NCBI GenBank assembly: GCA_902783375.1
Contig: CACZQN010000014.1
Coordinates: 1-64,000, forward strand
Length of the DNA stretch: 64,000 nucleotides
Direction: 5' to 3'
From: an uncultured Lachnospiraceae bacterium
Lineage (GTDB): Bacteria; Bacillota; Clostridia; Lachnospirales; Lachnospiraceae
Shown: positions 18,984 through 26,996 of the stretch, in pieces
How the letters are laid out: the number at the start of each line of letters is the position of its first letter
Numbering within the stretch: position 1 is the stretch's first letter
Notes under the pieces: generated by a model
Told to the model about the DNA's origin: nothing
Databases searched by the model: none
The model's input: the letters and a program-made list of their open reading frames with translations, nothing else
Made by a program: the position numbers and the translations under genes

Positions 18984-19295
18984 GAAAAACCCCGTCCAGA
19001 AAGGACGAGGTTATAATTCTCCTCATAAACCACCTGTCTGTCATGCACGTCCAACTGACGGGTATCCTCGCACGCAGGCGAAGTCCTGTCGGATTATGCC
19101 GCTCCATATAACGGTGGACACCGTCAGAACCTACTGCATCTTCCCGATGGTTCAGTTCTGCTGCTGGAAACCGGATATCCTTCCTCCGGTCTGCCTGAAG
19201 TGATTTTCATCTGCCGCTACTCGCACCGGGTTCCCACTGTCTCCGGTTCACTGTGCCTTTTGCCCTGCAGACTACTCTCTCCGTCATCGCATTTA
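18984..19295 (-). promoter_or_regulatory. Isoleucine T-box riboswitch (ileS leader)
   Basis: The minus-strand leader of ileS has T-box architecture: a stem I region with an AGUA-type bulge (GAGAGTAGTC), the paired apical element ACCGGAGACAGTGGGAACCCGGT, then a probable specifier loop GAAAATCACTTC offering AUC, an isoleucine codon. Near the 3' end, CAGGTGGTTTATGAGG stands where the T-box sequence AGGGTGGTACCGCG is expected, keeping the GGTGG that pairs with the tRNA acceptor end. It is followed by the terminator stem CCTCGTCC/GGACGGGG and TTTTT (18984-19012). Uncharged tRNA-Ile should favour the antiterminator and raise ileS expression. Confidence 0.85.
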
Positions 19296-19304
19296 CCTTT
19301 TGGT

Positions 19305-19334
19305 ATGATAGCATGCAGGATTGTGATTTGTCAA
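19305..19334 (-). promoter_or_regulatory. ileS promoter
   Basis: A perfect TTGACA (19329-19334 on the minus strand), an 18-bp spacer and TATCAT (19305-19310), directly upstream of the T-box leader. It overlaps the 3' end of the preceding zinc-ribbon gene. Confidence 0.8.
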
Positions 19335-19969
19335 TCCTGTATATGTCTGATCCTTCTGGCTTTCAGAGCCCCGCCGCAGAACGAGCAGGTCAGGGTCTGG
19401 CCGAGGTTGACAACATCCTCCGCGCCGCAGTTCTCACAGACCACATGCTGCTTCGCCCAGACGCTCTTCTGGAAGACGATCTCTTTCCCGTTCTCCGGAA
19501 CGTCTGCCCCCTCGAGGAGTCCCTGGCGGATGCCCTGCTGCAGTGCCTTTCTGGTCTTCTCTTCCGGGATTCCCAGAATCTCGCTGATCTGCGGGATCTC
19601 CGTGAAATGCTCCCGCTCCACCAGCCTGATACATTTTGTGATCCGCCGTCTCCGGTTCGTCCGGATCAGGTACAGGACAATCATGAACGCCCCGATCACC
19701 AGGTCAATTCCATAGTAGACTGCAAATATCTTCATGACATCGGTCATGCCGCCTAAGAGGGCCCCGAACAGGCCTGCAAGCATCATAAACAGAGCAAGCG
19801 TGATGGCTCCGAGTCCGCTGTAGAGCAGCCGTCTGCTCTCCGAGCGGTAATCCTTCATCTCAAAATAGACGAGGACAAACATGATGGGATAGGTGAACAG
19901 CATCAGACAGGAAAGCACCATGATGATGGTCCAGAGATCATTCTTCTGTTTATCTGACAATTTCTTCAC
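19331..19969 (-). CDS. Membrane protein with C-terminal zinc ribbon (tandem copy 2)
   Basis: A 212-residue protein with two to four hydrophobic segments in the first 110 residues, a helical region (FTEIPQISEILGIPEEKTRKALQQG) that looks like a winged-helix or PCI-like segment, and a C-terminal zinc ribbon (CENC...CSFC). The best start is GTG at 19969 with GGAGGTGCGCT upstream; it overlaps the stop of the previous gene by four bases (GTGA), implying translational coupling. The upstream neighbour ends with the same kind of zinc ribbon (CRNC...CDFC), so the two are probably ancient tandem duplicates. Function unknown. Confidence 0.8.
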   Translation of the reverse strand: MKKLSDKQKNDLWTIIMVLSCLMLFTYPIMFVLVYFEMKDYRSESRRLLYSGLGAITLALFMMLAGLFGALLGGMTDVMKIFAVYYGIDLVIGAFMIVLYLIRTNRRRRITKCIRLVEREHFTEIPQISEILGIPEEKTRKALQQGIRQGLLEGADVPENGKEIVFQKSVWAKQHVVCENCGAEDVVNLGQTLTCSFCGGALKARRIRHIQD

Positions 19970-20901
19970 AGCGCACCTCCACAAAAATCACAGATCCGCG
20001 GATCCGTTGACATGAGGACGGTCGTCCCGCCGCAGTTCCTGCAGCGACATACGATCTTCTTTGAAATACCCGGAACAATCACTTCTCTGTCAATGTAGGA
20101 CAGATAGGCATTTCCCAAAAGGCCGCTGTCAATCAGCCACTCCACCCTCTCTGCTGCGCGTGCGAAGGTTGTTCCCTCCCGCTTCGCGATCTCATCCAGA
20201 TCGGTCACACCTTCCACCGTGATCAGGGTACGGTAGCGGTCATACATGCTGCCGCGGATCCGCAGCCATGTTCCATAGATGAGCAGAAGAAGACATGCCC
20301 CCGCAGGGATTCCGAAGATGCCGAACATGCTCCGCAGGGATTCCTGGTTGTCTACGCCCGTCCGTACGGTCATGATCAACAGGCCCGTGAAGAGGAGGAA
20401 GAAGATGCCGCCGACGAACTGGATTGTCGCGCCGTTGCGGTAATACCTTCCCCGCTCCTGTGTTGTCTTGACAACCATATAGTAAAAGCCGATCGGGTAC
20501 AGCAGAACCATCATCAGGAAAACGATGCCCCAGGAGAGGGATTCCTGTGCTCCCGCGAACCGGAAATCTCCCTCGTCCCTGTTGTACGTATACTGTCCTC
20601 CACCTCCGGAAAAACCATCCGGTTTTCCGTCGACGAGGGCACCGGACCGGATCTTCTGATAGGTGCGGACGGAAGGATCTACATGTTTTCTGGTACTCAG
20701 ACGGATCAGCGCCTTGATCCCATGGACAATCAGCGCAATCAGAAAGCCCCAGAATCCCAGAAGCACGATGATCATCGGCATTGCCAGGATCGTACTATCC
20801 TCATTCAGCTGATACAGTTCTCCAAATGGCAGTACCAGGGCAAAACAGATGACCGCACCCAGCAGTTCGATCAGCCAGACCGGCAGTTTTCTCTTCTTCA
20901 T
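19966..20901 (-). CDS. Membrane protein with C-terminal zinc ribbon (tandem copy 1)
   Basis: A 311-residue protein with two N-terminal transmembrane segments (WLIELLGAVICFALVLPFG and IIVLLGFWGFLIALIVHG), a Gly-rich polar loop near residue 100, two more hydrophobic segments around 125-220, a helical segment containing DLDEIAKREGTTFARAAERV, and a C-terminal zinc ribbon CRNC...CDFCGGAL. The architecture parallels the next gene, with which it overlaps by four bases. The start at 20901 follows GAGAGAGGA. It lies downstream of the CtpA-like protease gene on the same strand. Function unknown; a sensory or assembly role at the membrane is only a guess. Confidence 0.78.
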   Translation of the reverse strand: MKKRKLPVWLIELLGAVICFALVLPFGELYQLNEDSTILAMPMIIVLLGFWGFLIALIVHGIKALIRLSTRKHVDPSVRTYQKIRSGALVDGKPDGFSGGGGQYTYNRDEGDFRFAGAQESLSWGIVFLMMVLLYPIGFYYMVVKTTQERGRYYRNGATIQFVGGIFFLLFTGLLIMTVRTGVDNQESLRSMFGIFGIPAGACLLLLIYGTWLRIRGSMYDRYRTLITVEGVTDLDEIAKREGTTFARAAERVEWLIDSGLLGNAYLSYIDREVIVPGISKKIVCRCRNCGGTTVLMSTDPRICDFCGGAL

Positions 20902-20923
20902 GTTCCTCTCTCTTCTACAGAAG

Positions 20924-20941
20924 ACCCGGCATAAGCCGGAT
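20924..20941 (-). terminator. Weak hairpin after the S41 protease gene
   Basis: ATCCGGCTTATGCCGGGT followed by CTTCTG on the minus strand. The short stem without a strong T-run suggests attenuation rather than full termination, so the zinc-ribbon pair may still be read from upstream. Confidence 0.35.
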
Positions 20942-20959
20942 CTCCTATCCATGTTTTGT

Positions 20960-22252
20960 TTACTTTGTCAGTACTTTGATCGCTTCTGCAAGCTGTGCAT
21001 CGCCTTCCGTGACGAGATTTCCATCCATGTCGAATGCTGAAATCACCTCGGACTCCACTTCGATATCCGGCGTGATACCAGTACCGTGGATGCACACGCC
21101 TGAAGGTGTGAAATACTTCGAGACCGTCACCTTCACAGCGGATCCGTCATTCAGCGGAATCAGGGACTGGACGATGCCCTTTCCGAAGGTCGTGGTCCCG
21201 ATCACAGTTGCTTTCTCGTGATCCCGCATGGCACCGGTGTAAACCTCCGATGCAGATGCAGAATTTCCATTGACCAGAATGGCCACCGGCAGATCGAAGG
21301 ACTCCGCGTCATTCGCCGTCTCGGTCTGGACATTGCCATACTTGTCTTCCGTATAGACGATGGTTCCGCCGGAGACCATCCGGTTCACCATGTTGCAGAC
21401 CGTATCCAGGCTGCCGCCCGGGTTGTCCCGGAGATCCACGATCAGGGACTGCATGCCCTGGGAAAGGAGGTCGTTCAAAGCTTCACTGTACTGCTCATCT
21501 GTCACATCATCGAACTCCAGAACGGAGACGTAACCGATTCCGCCATCCAGCATGGTGTACATGACCGTATCCACTTCGACGACCGCACGGTTCATCGTAT
21601 AATCTGTGCGCTCATCCCCTCTCATCAGGGTCACCGACACGCTGGTTCCCTCTTCCCCGCGGATCATGGAAACCACATTATCGAGCATCATGCTCGTGAC
21701 ATCGGTGCCGTCCACTGCTACGATGATATCCCCCGCACGGACACCCGCAGCGGCACTCGGTCCGGTTTTGAAAACCCTGACAATTGTGATGACCTTCGTA
21801 TCCGGATTCTGCTGTACCATCACGCCGATCCCGCAATAGCTTCCATTCATCGATTCCATAAAAGAGGTGAATTCGTCCGGTGTGAAATAGACCGTATACG
21901 GATCTCCAAGTTCATCGAGCATTCCGCGATAGATACCATTCTCCAGGTCTGTCGCGGAGTACTCATTCAGATAATAATACTCAACGACTTCTTCGAGGGC
22001 CTGTACCTTCTCCGAAACGGCATCCAGATTCACTTTTCCGGGATCCGCATAGTTCTCCACAGCACCATTCCCGTTCTGTGTTGTGGTTGTTGCATAGGTG
22101 CTGCTGTTCCCCGCTTCCTGGTCCGGCTCCGTGATCACCCGTCCCAGAATATAAAGGAACACAAAACCCAGCACCACCGTCAGGGCGATGCCGATCAGGA
22201 TCCCCGCAAAGAGCTTCCCGGCACCGCTATGTCTATTTTCTTGAATATCCAA
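20960..22252 (-). CDS. S41 family C-terminal processing peptidase (CtpA/PDZ protease)
   Basis: A 430-residue membrane-anchored serine protease facing outside. An N-terminal transmembrane segment spans about 12-37, a Ser/Thr/Asn-rich linker follows, the PDZ domain covers about 120-215, and the S41 core holds the catalytic Ser in NGNSASASEVY and the Lys in TTFGKGIVQS. The start is TTG at 22252, nine bases after GGAGG; no good ATG is available before the membrane segment. It follows the LytM gene on the same strand with a family A repeat between them. CtpA enzymes often control cell-wall hydrolases, which fits this context. Confidence 0.92.
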   Translation of the reverse strand: MDIQENRHSGAGKLFAGILIGIALTVVLGFVFLYILGRVITEPDQEAGNSSTYATTTTQNGNGAVENYADPGKVNLDAVSEKVQALEEVVEYYYLNEYSATDLENGIYRGMLDELGDPYTVYFTPDEFTSFMESMNGSYCGIGVMVQQNPDTKVITIVRVFKTGPSAAAGVRAGDIIVAVDGTDVTSMMLDNVVSMIRGEEGTSVSVTLMRGDERTDYTMNRAVVEVDTVMYTMLDGGIGYVSVLEFDDVTDEQYSEALNDLLSQGMQSLIVDLRDNPGGSLDTVCNMVNRMVSGGTIVYTEDKYGNVQTETANDAESFDLPVAILVNGNSASASEVYTGAMRDHEKATVIGTTTFGKGIVQSLIPLNDGSAVKVTVSKYFTPSGVCIHGTGITPDIEVESEVISAFDMDGNLVTEGDAQLAEAIKVLTK

Positions 22253-22281
22253 CTTCCATAGCCTCCAGTCAATAACACATG

Positions 22282-22389
22282 GTAACTGTTCAGGACCGAC
22301 AATCTTTAGGAGTTCGACTTAGTCGAACTCCCACCGCCGCTTCGCGGCTAATCGTTGCTACGCAACTCTTGTCGGTCCTGAACAGTTAC
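22282..22389. repeat. Family A palindromic element, copy A1 (108 bp, cloverleaf-like)
   Basis: The termini are perfect inverted repeats of 21 bp beginning GTAACTGTTCAGGACCGAC. Inside are three hairpins with 3-base loops: GGAGTTCGAC/GTCGAACTCC (22309-22331), GCCGC/GCGGC (22336-22348) and GTTGC/GCAAC (22354-22366). The whole folds as a closing stem around three arms. It sits between the LytM and S41 protease genes, probably within their shared mRNA. No target-site duplication is evident at this copy. Confidence 0.9.
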
Positions 22390-22395
22390 AAGAAA

Positions 22396-23742
22396 TTAAG
22401 GTGAAACATAATTCAGCGGATTGACATAGGATCCGTTCACCTTGATGGAGAAATGCAGGTGCGGTCCCGTCGCAAGACCCGTAGATCCGACACGTGCGAT
22501 TGCCTGTCCCTGGCTGACATATGCACCGTTCGAGGTGATGAAGCTGGAGCAGTGCATGTAGATCGTATAGACCCCGCCGCCATGGTCGATCATCACGTAA
22601 TTGCCCATGGACCAGTGATAGCTCGTCGCAACAACCGTACCGGATGCCGCCGCAATGATATTGGTCCCGGTCGGAACCGGAATATCGATTCCGGAGTGAA
22701 ATGTTCCGGATCCCGCCATGACTTCTGCGCGGTAGCCGAAACCGGAGGAGATATAGTGTCCGGACGGCATCGGCCAGATGAACTTGATGCCATTGGCACT
22801 GATCCCTGTGGAACCGCCGCCGGAATTCGAGGAACCGCTGTTGTTATTGTTATAGTTGTTCTGCGCTGCGGCAGCCCGTCTGGCGGCCTCTTCTCTTGCG
22901 AGACGTTCCGCTTCTTCTTTCGCCTTCCGCTCTGCCTCTTCGCGGCGCTTCCGTTCTTCCTCTTCTTTCGCTTTCCGCTCTGCCTCGGCGATCAGCTCTT
23001 CGATCAGCTGCTCCTGCTCATCGATCGAGACATCCAATGCCTCAATCTCCTCATCATGCTGGTGTACCAGTTCGATGACACCAGCGAGCTGTTCCTGCTT
23101 CGAAGCTGTCAGAGCTTCATTCGATTCCTTCTCGACTTCGAGCTCCGCACGCATATCTGCGAGCTTCTGCAGCTGTTCTTCTTCCGCAGCCTTCTCTTCT
23201 TCCACGCGTGCGACGGACTCATGGTACCGGTTCAGGAGATTGTTATCGAATTCCGTGATCTTCTCCATGTACTCCGCCTGGTTCAGCAGATCGGAAACCG
23301 ATGCGGCCTGCACGAAAATCTCGATGTAATCCGTCGTGCCGTTCTCATACATGTATTTGATCCGGCGCTTCATGATATCATACTGGGAATCCACGGTTTT
23401 CTCGGCTTCCAGCAGATTGCCCTGGATCCGGAACAGTTCCACCTCGCCCTCGGCGATCTGGTTATCAAGATCCTCAATCCGTCCCTCGATCTCTGTCTGC
23501 TTCTCATCCAGCGCCTGGATGTAGGCTTCGAGATCATCTTTCTGCGCCTCGATCTCCTCCAGCTCCTTCTGGGCAAGATACCGCTTCCACTCGAGATTCT
23601 GCTTCTCCCACTTGGCATCATCGATCGTGGTCGCCTGAAGCTCTGTGAGATTCGCAGGGATCTTCGCTATGGAGATGGCCAGCGCACCGGCCAGGATACC
23701 CGCAAGAAAAGTCCTGCGGACCCGGCGTTTCTGATATTTCAT
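22396..23742 (-). CDS. EnvC/PcsB-like murein hydrolase: coiled coil plus LytM (M23) domain
   Basis: A 448-residue secreted protein. An N-terminal signal segment ends around residue 35; residues 45-290 are charged, heptad-like coiled coil ending in an E/K/R/A-rich stretch; an Asn/Ser/Gly linker follows; and a C-terminal M23 domain holds the zinc ligands His and Asp in HSGIDIPV (around 347-351) and HLHF (around 427-429). It should cleave peptidoglycan crosslinks. Its position directly after ftsX matches FtsEX-activated hydrolases such as EnvC and PcsB, so regulation by FtsEX through the coiled coil is a strong inference. The start MKYQKRR follows AAAGGA. Confidence 0.92.
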   Translation of the reverse strand: MKYQKRRVRRTFLAGILAGALAISIAKIPANLTELQATTIDDAKWEKQNLEWKRYLAQKELEEIEAQKDDLEAYIQALDEKQTEIEGRIEDLDNQIAEGEVELFRIQGNLLEAEKTVDSQYDIMKRRIKYMYENGTTDYIEIFVQAASVSDLLNQAEYMEKITEFDNNLLNRYHESVARVEEEKAAEEEQLQKLADMRAELEVEKESNEALTASKQEQLAGVIELVHQHDEEIEALDVSIDEQEQLIEELIAEAERKAKEEEERKRREEAERKAKEEAERLAREEAARRAAAAQNNYNNNNSGSSNSGGGSTGISANGIKFIWPMPSGHYISSGFGYRAEVMAGSGTFHSGIDIPVPTGTNIIAAASGTVVATSYHWSMGNYVMIDHGGGVYTIYMHCSSFITSNGAYVSQGQAIARVGSTGLATGPHLHFSIKVNGSYVNPLNYVSP

Positions 23743-23755
23743 ATATTGTATCCTT

Positions 23756-24661
23756 TTAGTAATGTAAATGACGTCTGACCGTGATGAAGCTTCCAACCAG
23801 GCCGATGCCTGCTCCGAGCAGGATGGTCAGTGGGATCAGCACGGCGAATTCCCGTTCTGCCGGGATGAAGGTCAGGATGGTGGCGATTGCGTTGAACCGC
23901 TCTCCCAGCAATTTCAGGATTCTCTCGTACAGCACGTAAAGAAGACCCAGCGGGATGATCGATCCAATCAGTCCGATCAGCAGTCCTTCGACGACAAACG
24001 GTGCACGGATAAAGAAATCCGTCGCCCCGACGTAGCGCATGATGGCGATCTCTTCTTTCCGGACGGAGATGCCCATCGTGATCGTCATATTGATCAGGAA
24101 GACAGAGACCGCGAGCAGGACGATCAGCAGCGTCCCGGAGACTGCGCTCACCAGGGAGTTGAAACTCGAGAGGCTGGTCGCCGTCGAATCCGAGCTGTTC
24201 ACCTTCCGCACGCCCGGAAGCCCTTCAATAAATAAAACCAGTGCCCGCTGCCTGTCCACATCCTTCAGATAGACCGCATAGGAATCACTCTCGGCCAGCG
24301 GGTTATCGTCACCGAAGGTCTCCGCCAGTTCCGGGTTCAGTGCTTCTTCCTTATACTTCGCCCAGGCTTCCTCTGCCGAGGTATAAACCACGCCGGCCAC
24401 TTCCGCCCGGTTCCGGATCTCCGCCCCGATATGTTCCTTATCTTCCTCGGAAAGCCCCGGTTCAAAGAACACCGTCACACCGACGGACGTCTCTGCATTC
24501 TCAATGATATAGTGTACATTTGTAATCAGCATGTAAAAAATGCCGAATATAAACAGGCAGGCCATGATGGTTCCCACCGACGCGAGGGAAAACATCCGGT
24601 TCCTGCCGATTCCTAGAAATCCCTGCCGGATACTATACAGCAGAGTCCGGATTTTCTTCAT
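23756..24661 (-). CDS. ftsX: Cell division protein FtsX (permease-like)
   Basis: A 301-residue protein with four transmembrane segments (about 25-50, 165-195, 210-240, 265-295) and a large extracellular loop after the first, the standard FtsX topology. The start MKKIRTLLYSIRQGFLGIGRN follows GGGAGG and overlaps the end of ftsE by 29 bp. With FtsE it transmits cytoplasmic ATP hydrolysis to a periplasmic or wall hydrolase, here most likely the LytM protein encoded next. Confidence 0.95.
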   Translation of the reverse strand: MKKIRTLLYSIRQGFLGIGRNRMFSLASVGTIMACLFIFGIFYMLITNVHYIIENAETSVGVTVFFEPGLSEEDKEHIGAEIRNRAEVAGVVYTSAEEAWAKYKEEALNPELAETFGDDNPLAESDSYAVYLKDVDRQRALVLFIEGLPGVRKVNSSDSTATSLSSFNSLVSAVSGTLLIVLLAVSVFLINMTITMGISVRKEEIAIMRYVGATDFFIRAPFVVEGLLIGLIGSIIPLGLLYVLYERILKLLGERFNAIATILTFIPAEREFAVLIPLTILLGAGIGLVGSFITVRRHLHY

Positions 24662-25730
24662 GATACCAGTAACCTCCCTCAGCTTCATCACTCACGATCC
24701 TGCCGTGATCCAGCGCAATGACGCGCTTCTGCATCATATCAACAATCCCCTGGTTGTGCGTCACGACAACCACGGTCGTCCCGTTCTCATTGATCCGCGC
24801 GAGCATCTGCATGATCTCGACGGAGTTGTTCGGATCCAGGTTACCGGTCGGCTCATCCGCCAGCAGGATCTTCGGCCGGTTCACCAGCGCTCTTGCCAGC
24901 GCCACCCGCTGCTGCTCGCCGCCGGAGAGCTCGTTCGGAAAAGCCTTCTCCTTCTCCGCCAGGCTCACCATCTCAAGCACCTGTCTGACATTCCGGTCGA
25001 TGTTGCGCGGATCCTCCTCGATGACTCTCTGGGCAAATGCAACGTTCTCAAACACGTTCCTATCCTGCAGCAGTCTGAAATCCTGGAACACGACGCCGAT
25101 CTCGCGGCGGAATGCCGCCACCTTTCTCCGGCGCAGGCGCACCAGGTTCTTCCCTGCGATATAGATATTCCCGGAAGTCGGACTGATCTCCTTCAGCATC
25201 AGATGGAACATGGTTGATTTTCCGGCTCCGCTGTTCCCGATAATAAAGACAAACTCGCCCGGATAGATCTTCATGCTCACATCCCGGAGCGAATGGGTCT
25301 CACCGTTATTCTTGGAGGAATAGTCCTTCGAGACATGCTCGAAGACAATCACCGGGTCCTCGGCGATCTGCCGGATCCGCCGCTCCTGCTTCCCGCTTTC
25401 TTCATAGTGCTGGGTTTCCTGATACCAGGAATTCTGCCGGGTCGCCCCGGTCGGTGCAAAGGAGGGTTCATCCTGATAGGCATCCTCTTCCGGCACCTCC
25501 CCGGTGTCATCTTCTTCCAGGCTCCTTGCCGTAATACCGCCGATCGCTTCTCCGACCCCGGAGCTTATCACGGAAAAATCGCTCCAGGCAGGGATCCTGC
25601 CGTCGTCCTCCTGCTGTTCTTCTTCCTCATCATCTGTCACAGCCAGCATCTCCGCCAGCTGTGAGAGTTCATCCAGGAGATCATCATCTCTGCCGAGATC
25701 CGTCGCCTGGTCCATTTCTTCCTTTTTCAT
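24633..25730 (-). CDS. ftsE: Cell division ATP-binding protein FtsE with long acidic N-terminal extension
   Basis: A 365-residue ABC ATPase; a normal FtsE is about 228 residues. Residues 126-365 are a complete FtsE: Walker A GNSGAGKST (165-173), signature LSGGEQQR (268-275), Walker B ILLADEPTGNLD. Residues 1-125 are an acidic, low-complexity extension rich in Asp, Glu and Gln. The reading frame through the extension is open and has no alternative start close to the ABC domain. The ATG at 25730 overlaps the stop of the upstream regulator by one base (TGATG), indicating translational coupling. Confidence 0.93.
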   Translation of the reverse strand: MKKEEMDQATDLGRDDDLLDELSQLAEMLAVTDDEEEEQQEDDGRIPAWSDFSVISSGVGEAIGGITARSLEEDDTGEVPEEDAYQDEPSFAPTGATRQNSWYQETQHYEESGKQERRIRQIAEDPVIVFEHVSKDYSSKNNGETHSLRDVSMKIYPGEFVFIIGNSGAGKSTMFHLMLKEISPTSGNIYIAGKNLVRLRRRKVAAFRREIGVVFQDFRLLQDRNVFENVAFAQRVIEEDPRNIDRNVRQVLEMVSLAEKEKAFPNELSGGEQQRVALARALVNRPKILLADEPTGNLDPNNSVEIMQMLARINENGTTVVVVTHNQGIVDMMQKRVIALDHGRIVSDEAEGGYWYHEENPDSAV

Positions 25731-26818
25731 CAATACTCCATAGACTCCATGTATTTCATATATTTCACAACCATCAGCGCAATCTTGAAGGTGATTGCAT
25801 CGTCAAAGACCCGCAGATCCAGGTTCGTGGTCTTCTGCAGCTTATCCAGCCGGTACACCAGGGTATTCCGGTGAATGTAGAGCTGACGGCTCGTCTCAGA
25901 GACATTCAGGCTGTTCTCGAAGAACTTGTTGATGGTCGCCAGCGTCTCCTCGTCGAACTCCTCCGGATTCTTGCCGTCGAAGATCTCCCGGATGAACATC
26001 TTGCAAAGCGGCATCGGCAGCTGGTAGATCAGGCGGCCGATTCCGAGGTTGTTGTAGCCGACGATATTCCGCTCTTCATAAAAGATCTTGCCGACATCGA
26101 GTGCCATCTTCGCTTCCTTATAGGAACGGGAGACATCCCGGATCTCATTGATAATCGTCCCATAAGCGATATGGACAGAGGACATCGCCTCCGAATTCAA
26201 CATATCGAGCATGGTCTTTGCGATCCGGTCCAGTTCCTCGCTGCCGTCATCCTCTTTCAGTTCCTTGACAAGGATGATGTCCTTCTCATCCACCGCAGTG
26301 ATGAAATCCTTCGTCTTTCCGGTGAACATGCTCCGGAGGATCTCCAGTGCGTTGTTGTCCTTCTCATGTTTGGTCTCAATGAGAAACACAACCCGTCTCG
26401 AATCCGTATCAATGTGCAGTTTCTTCGCACGGTTATAGATATCCACAAGGAGCAGGTTATCAAGAAGCAGGTTCTTGATGAAGTTGTCCTTGTCGTACCG
26501 TTCCTTATAGGCCACGAGCAGGTTCTGCACCTGGAACGAAGTGATCTTGCCGATCATATAGCCGTTATCATTGTCGCCCTTGACAACGATGACGTACTCC
26601 AGCTGCTGGTCATCATAGACCTTGAAGAACTGGACGCCTGCAACCGCCTGTGACTCAGCCGGTGACTCCACGAATTCCTTTGCCGACTCCGCATACTGAT
26701 CCGCTCCCGTAAATGTTGCCGCGGCAACATTCCCATCCGTGTCAAACAGGCACAGATCCATATGTGTGATTCCCTTCAGTCCATCAATTGTCGTCTGTAA
26801 AATCTGATTTGAAATCAT
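25730..26818 (-). CDS. PucR/CdaR-type transcriptional regulator
   Basis: A 362-residue protein: an N-terminal sensory domain in the position of the sugar-diacid recognition domain (MISNQILQTTIDGL...), a central GGDEF-like/CdaR region, and a C-terminal PucR-type helix-turn-helix (ENSLNVSETSRQLYIHRNTLVYRLDKLQ). The start is the ATG at 26818 with GTGAGG upstream; a TTG two codons earlier is less likely. It heads the ftsE-ftsX-LytM-S41 run and overlaps ftsE by one base. Ligand unknown; autoregulation of the division operon is possible. Confidence 0.88.
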   Translation of the reverse strand: MISNQILQTTIDGLKGITHMDLCLFDTDGNVAAATFTGADQYAESAKEFVESPAESQAVAGVQFFKVYDDQQLEYVIVVKGDNDNGYMIGKITSFQVQNLLVAYKERYDKDNFIKNLLLDNLLLVDIYNRAKKLHIDTDSRRVVFLIETKHEKDNNALEILRSMFTGKTKDFITAVDEKDIILVKELKEDDGSEELDRIAKTMLDMLNSEAMSSVHIAYGTIINEIRDVSRSYKEAKMALDVGKIFYEERNIVGYNNLGIGRLIYQLPMPLCKMFIREIFDGKNPEEFDEETLATINKFFENSLNVSETSRQLYIHRNTLVYRLDKLQKTTNLDLRVFDDAITFKIALMVVKYMKYMESMEY

Positions 26819-26894
26819 CCCCAAACCTCACTCTATGAATTCAAACTCTCAGGAGCAAAAAATGCCCCGTCTCTGCATACCTTCTCTGTCTATC

Positions 26895-26923
26895 AGTATA
26901 CACAATACAGGGGCAAATGACAA
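26895..26923 (-). promoter_or_regulatory. Promoter of the regulator-ftsEX operon
   Basis: TTGTCA (26918-26923), a 17-bp spacer and TATACT (26895-26900) with a TG one base before the -10 (extended -10), about 70 bp before the regulator's ATG. Confidence 0.72.
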
Positions 26924-26933
26924 ATATTTTCAG

Positions 26934-26972
26934 GCAAAAAAAGTGAAGATTCTCTTTTGAGAATCTTCACTT
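26934..26972 (-). terminator. Intrinsic terminator of the AT-rich orphan gene
   Basis: A 14-bp perfect stem AAGTGAAGATTCTC/GAGAATCTTCACTT with a 4-base loop and seven T on the minus strand. It insulates the downstream regulator-ftsEX promoter. Confidence 0.9.
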
Positions 26973-26996
26973 ATTTAGTTGTGGACACGTAAAGAA

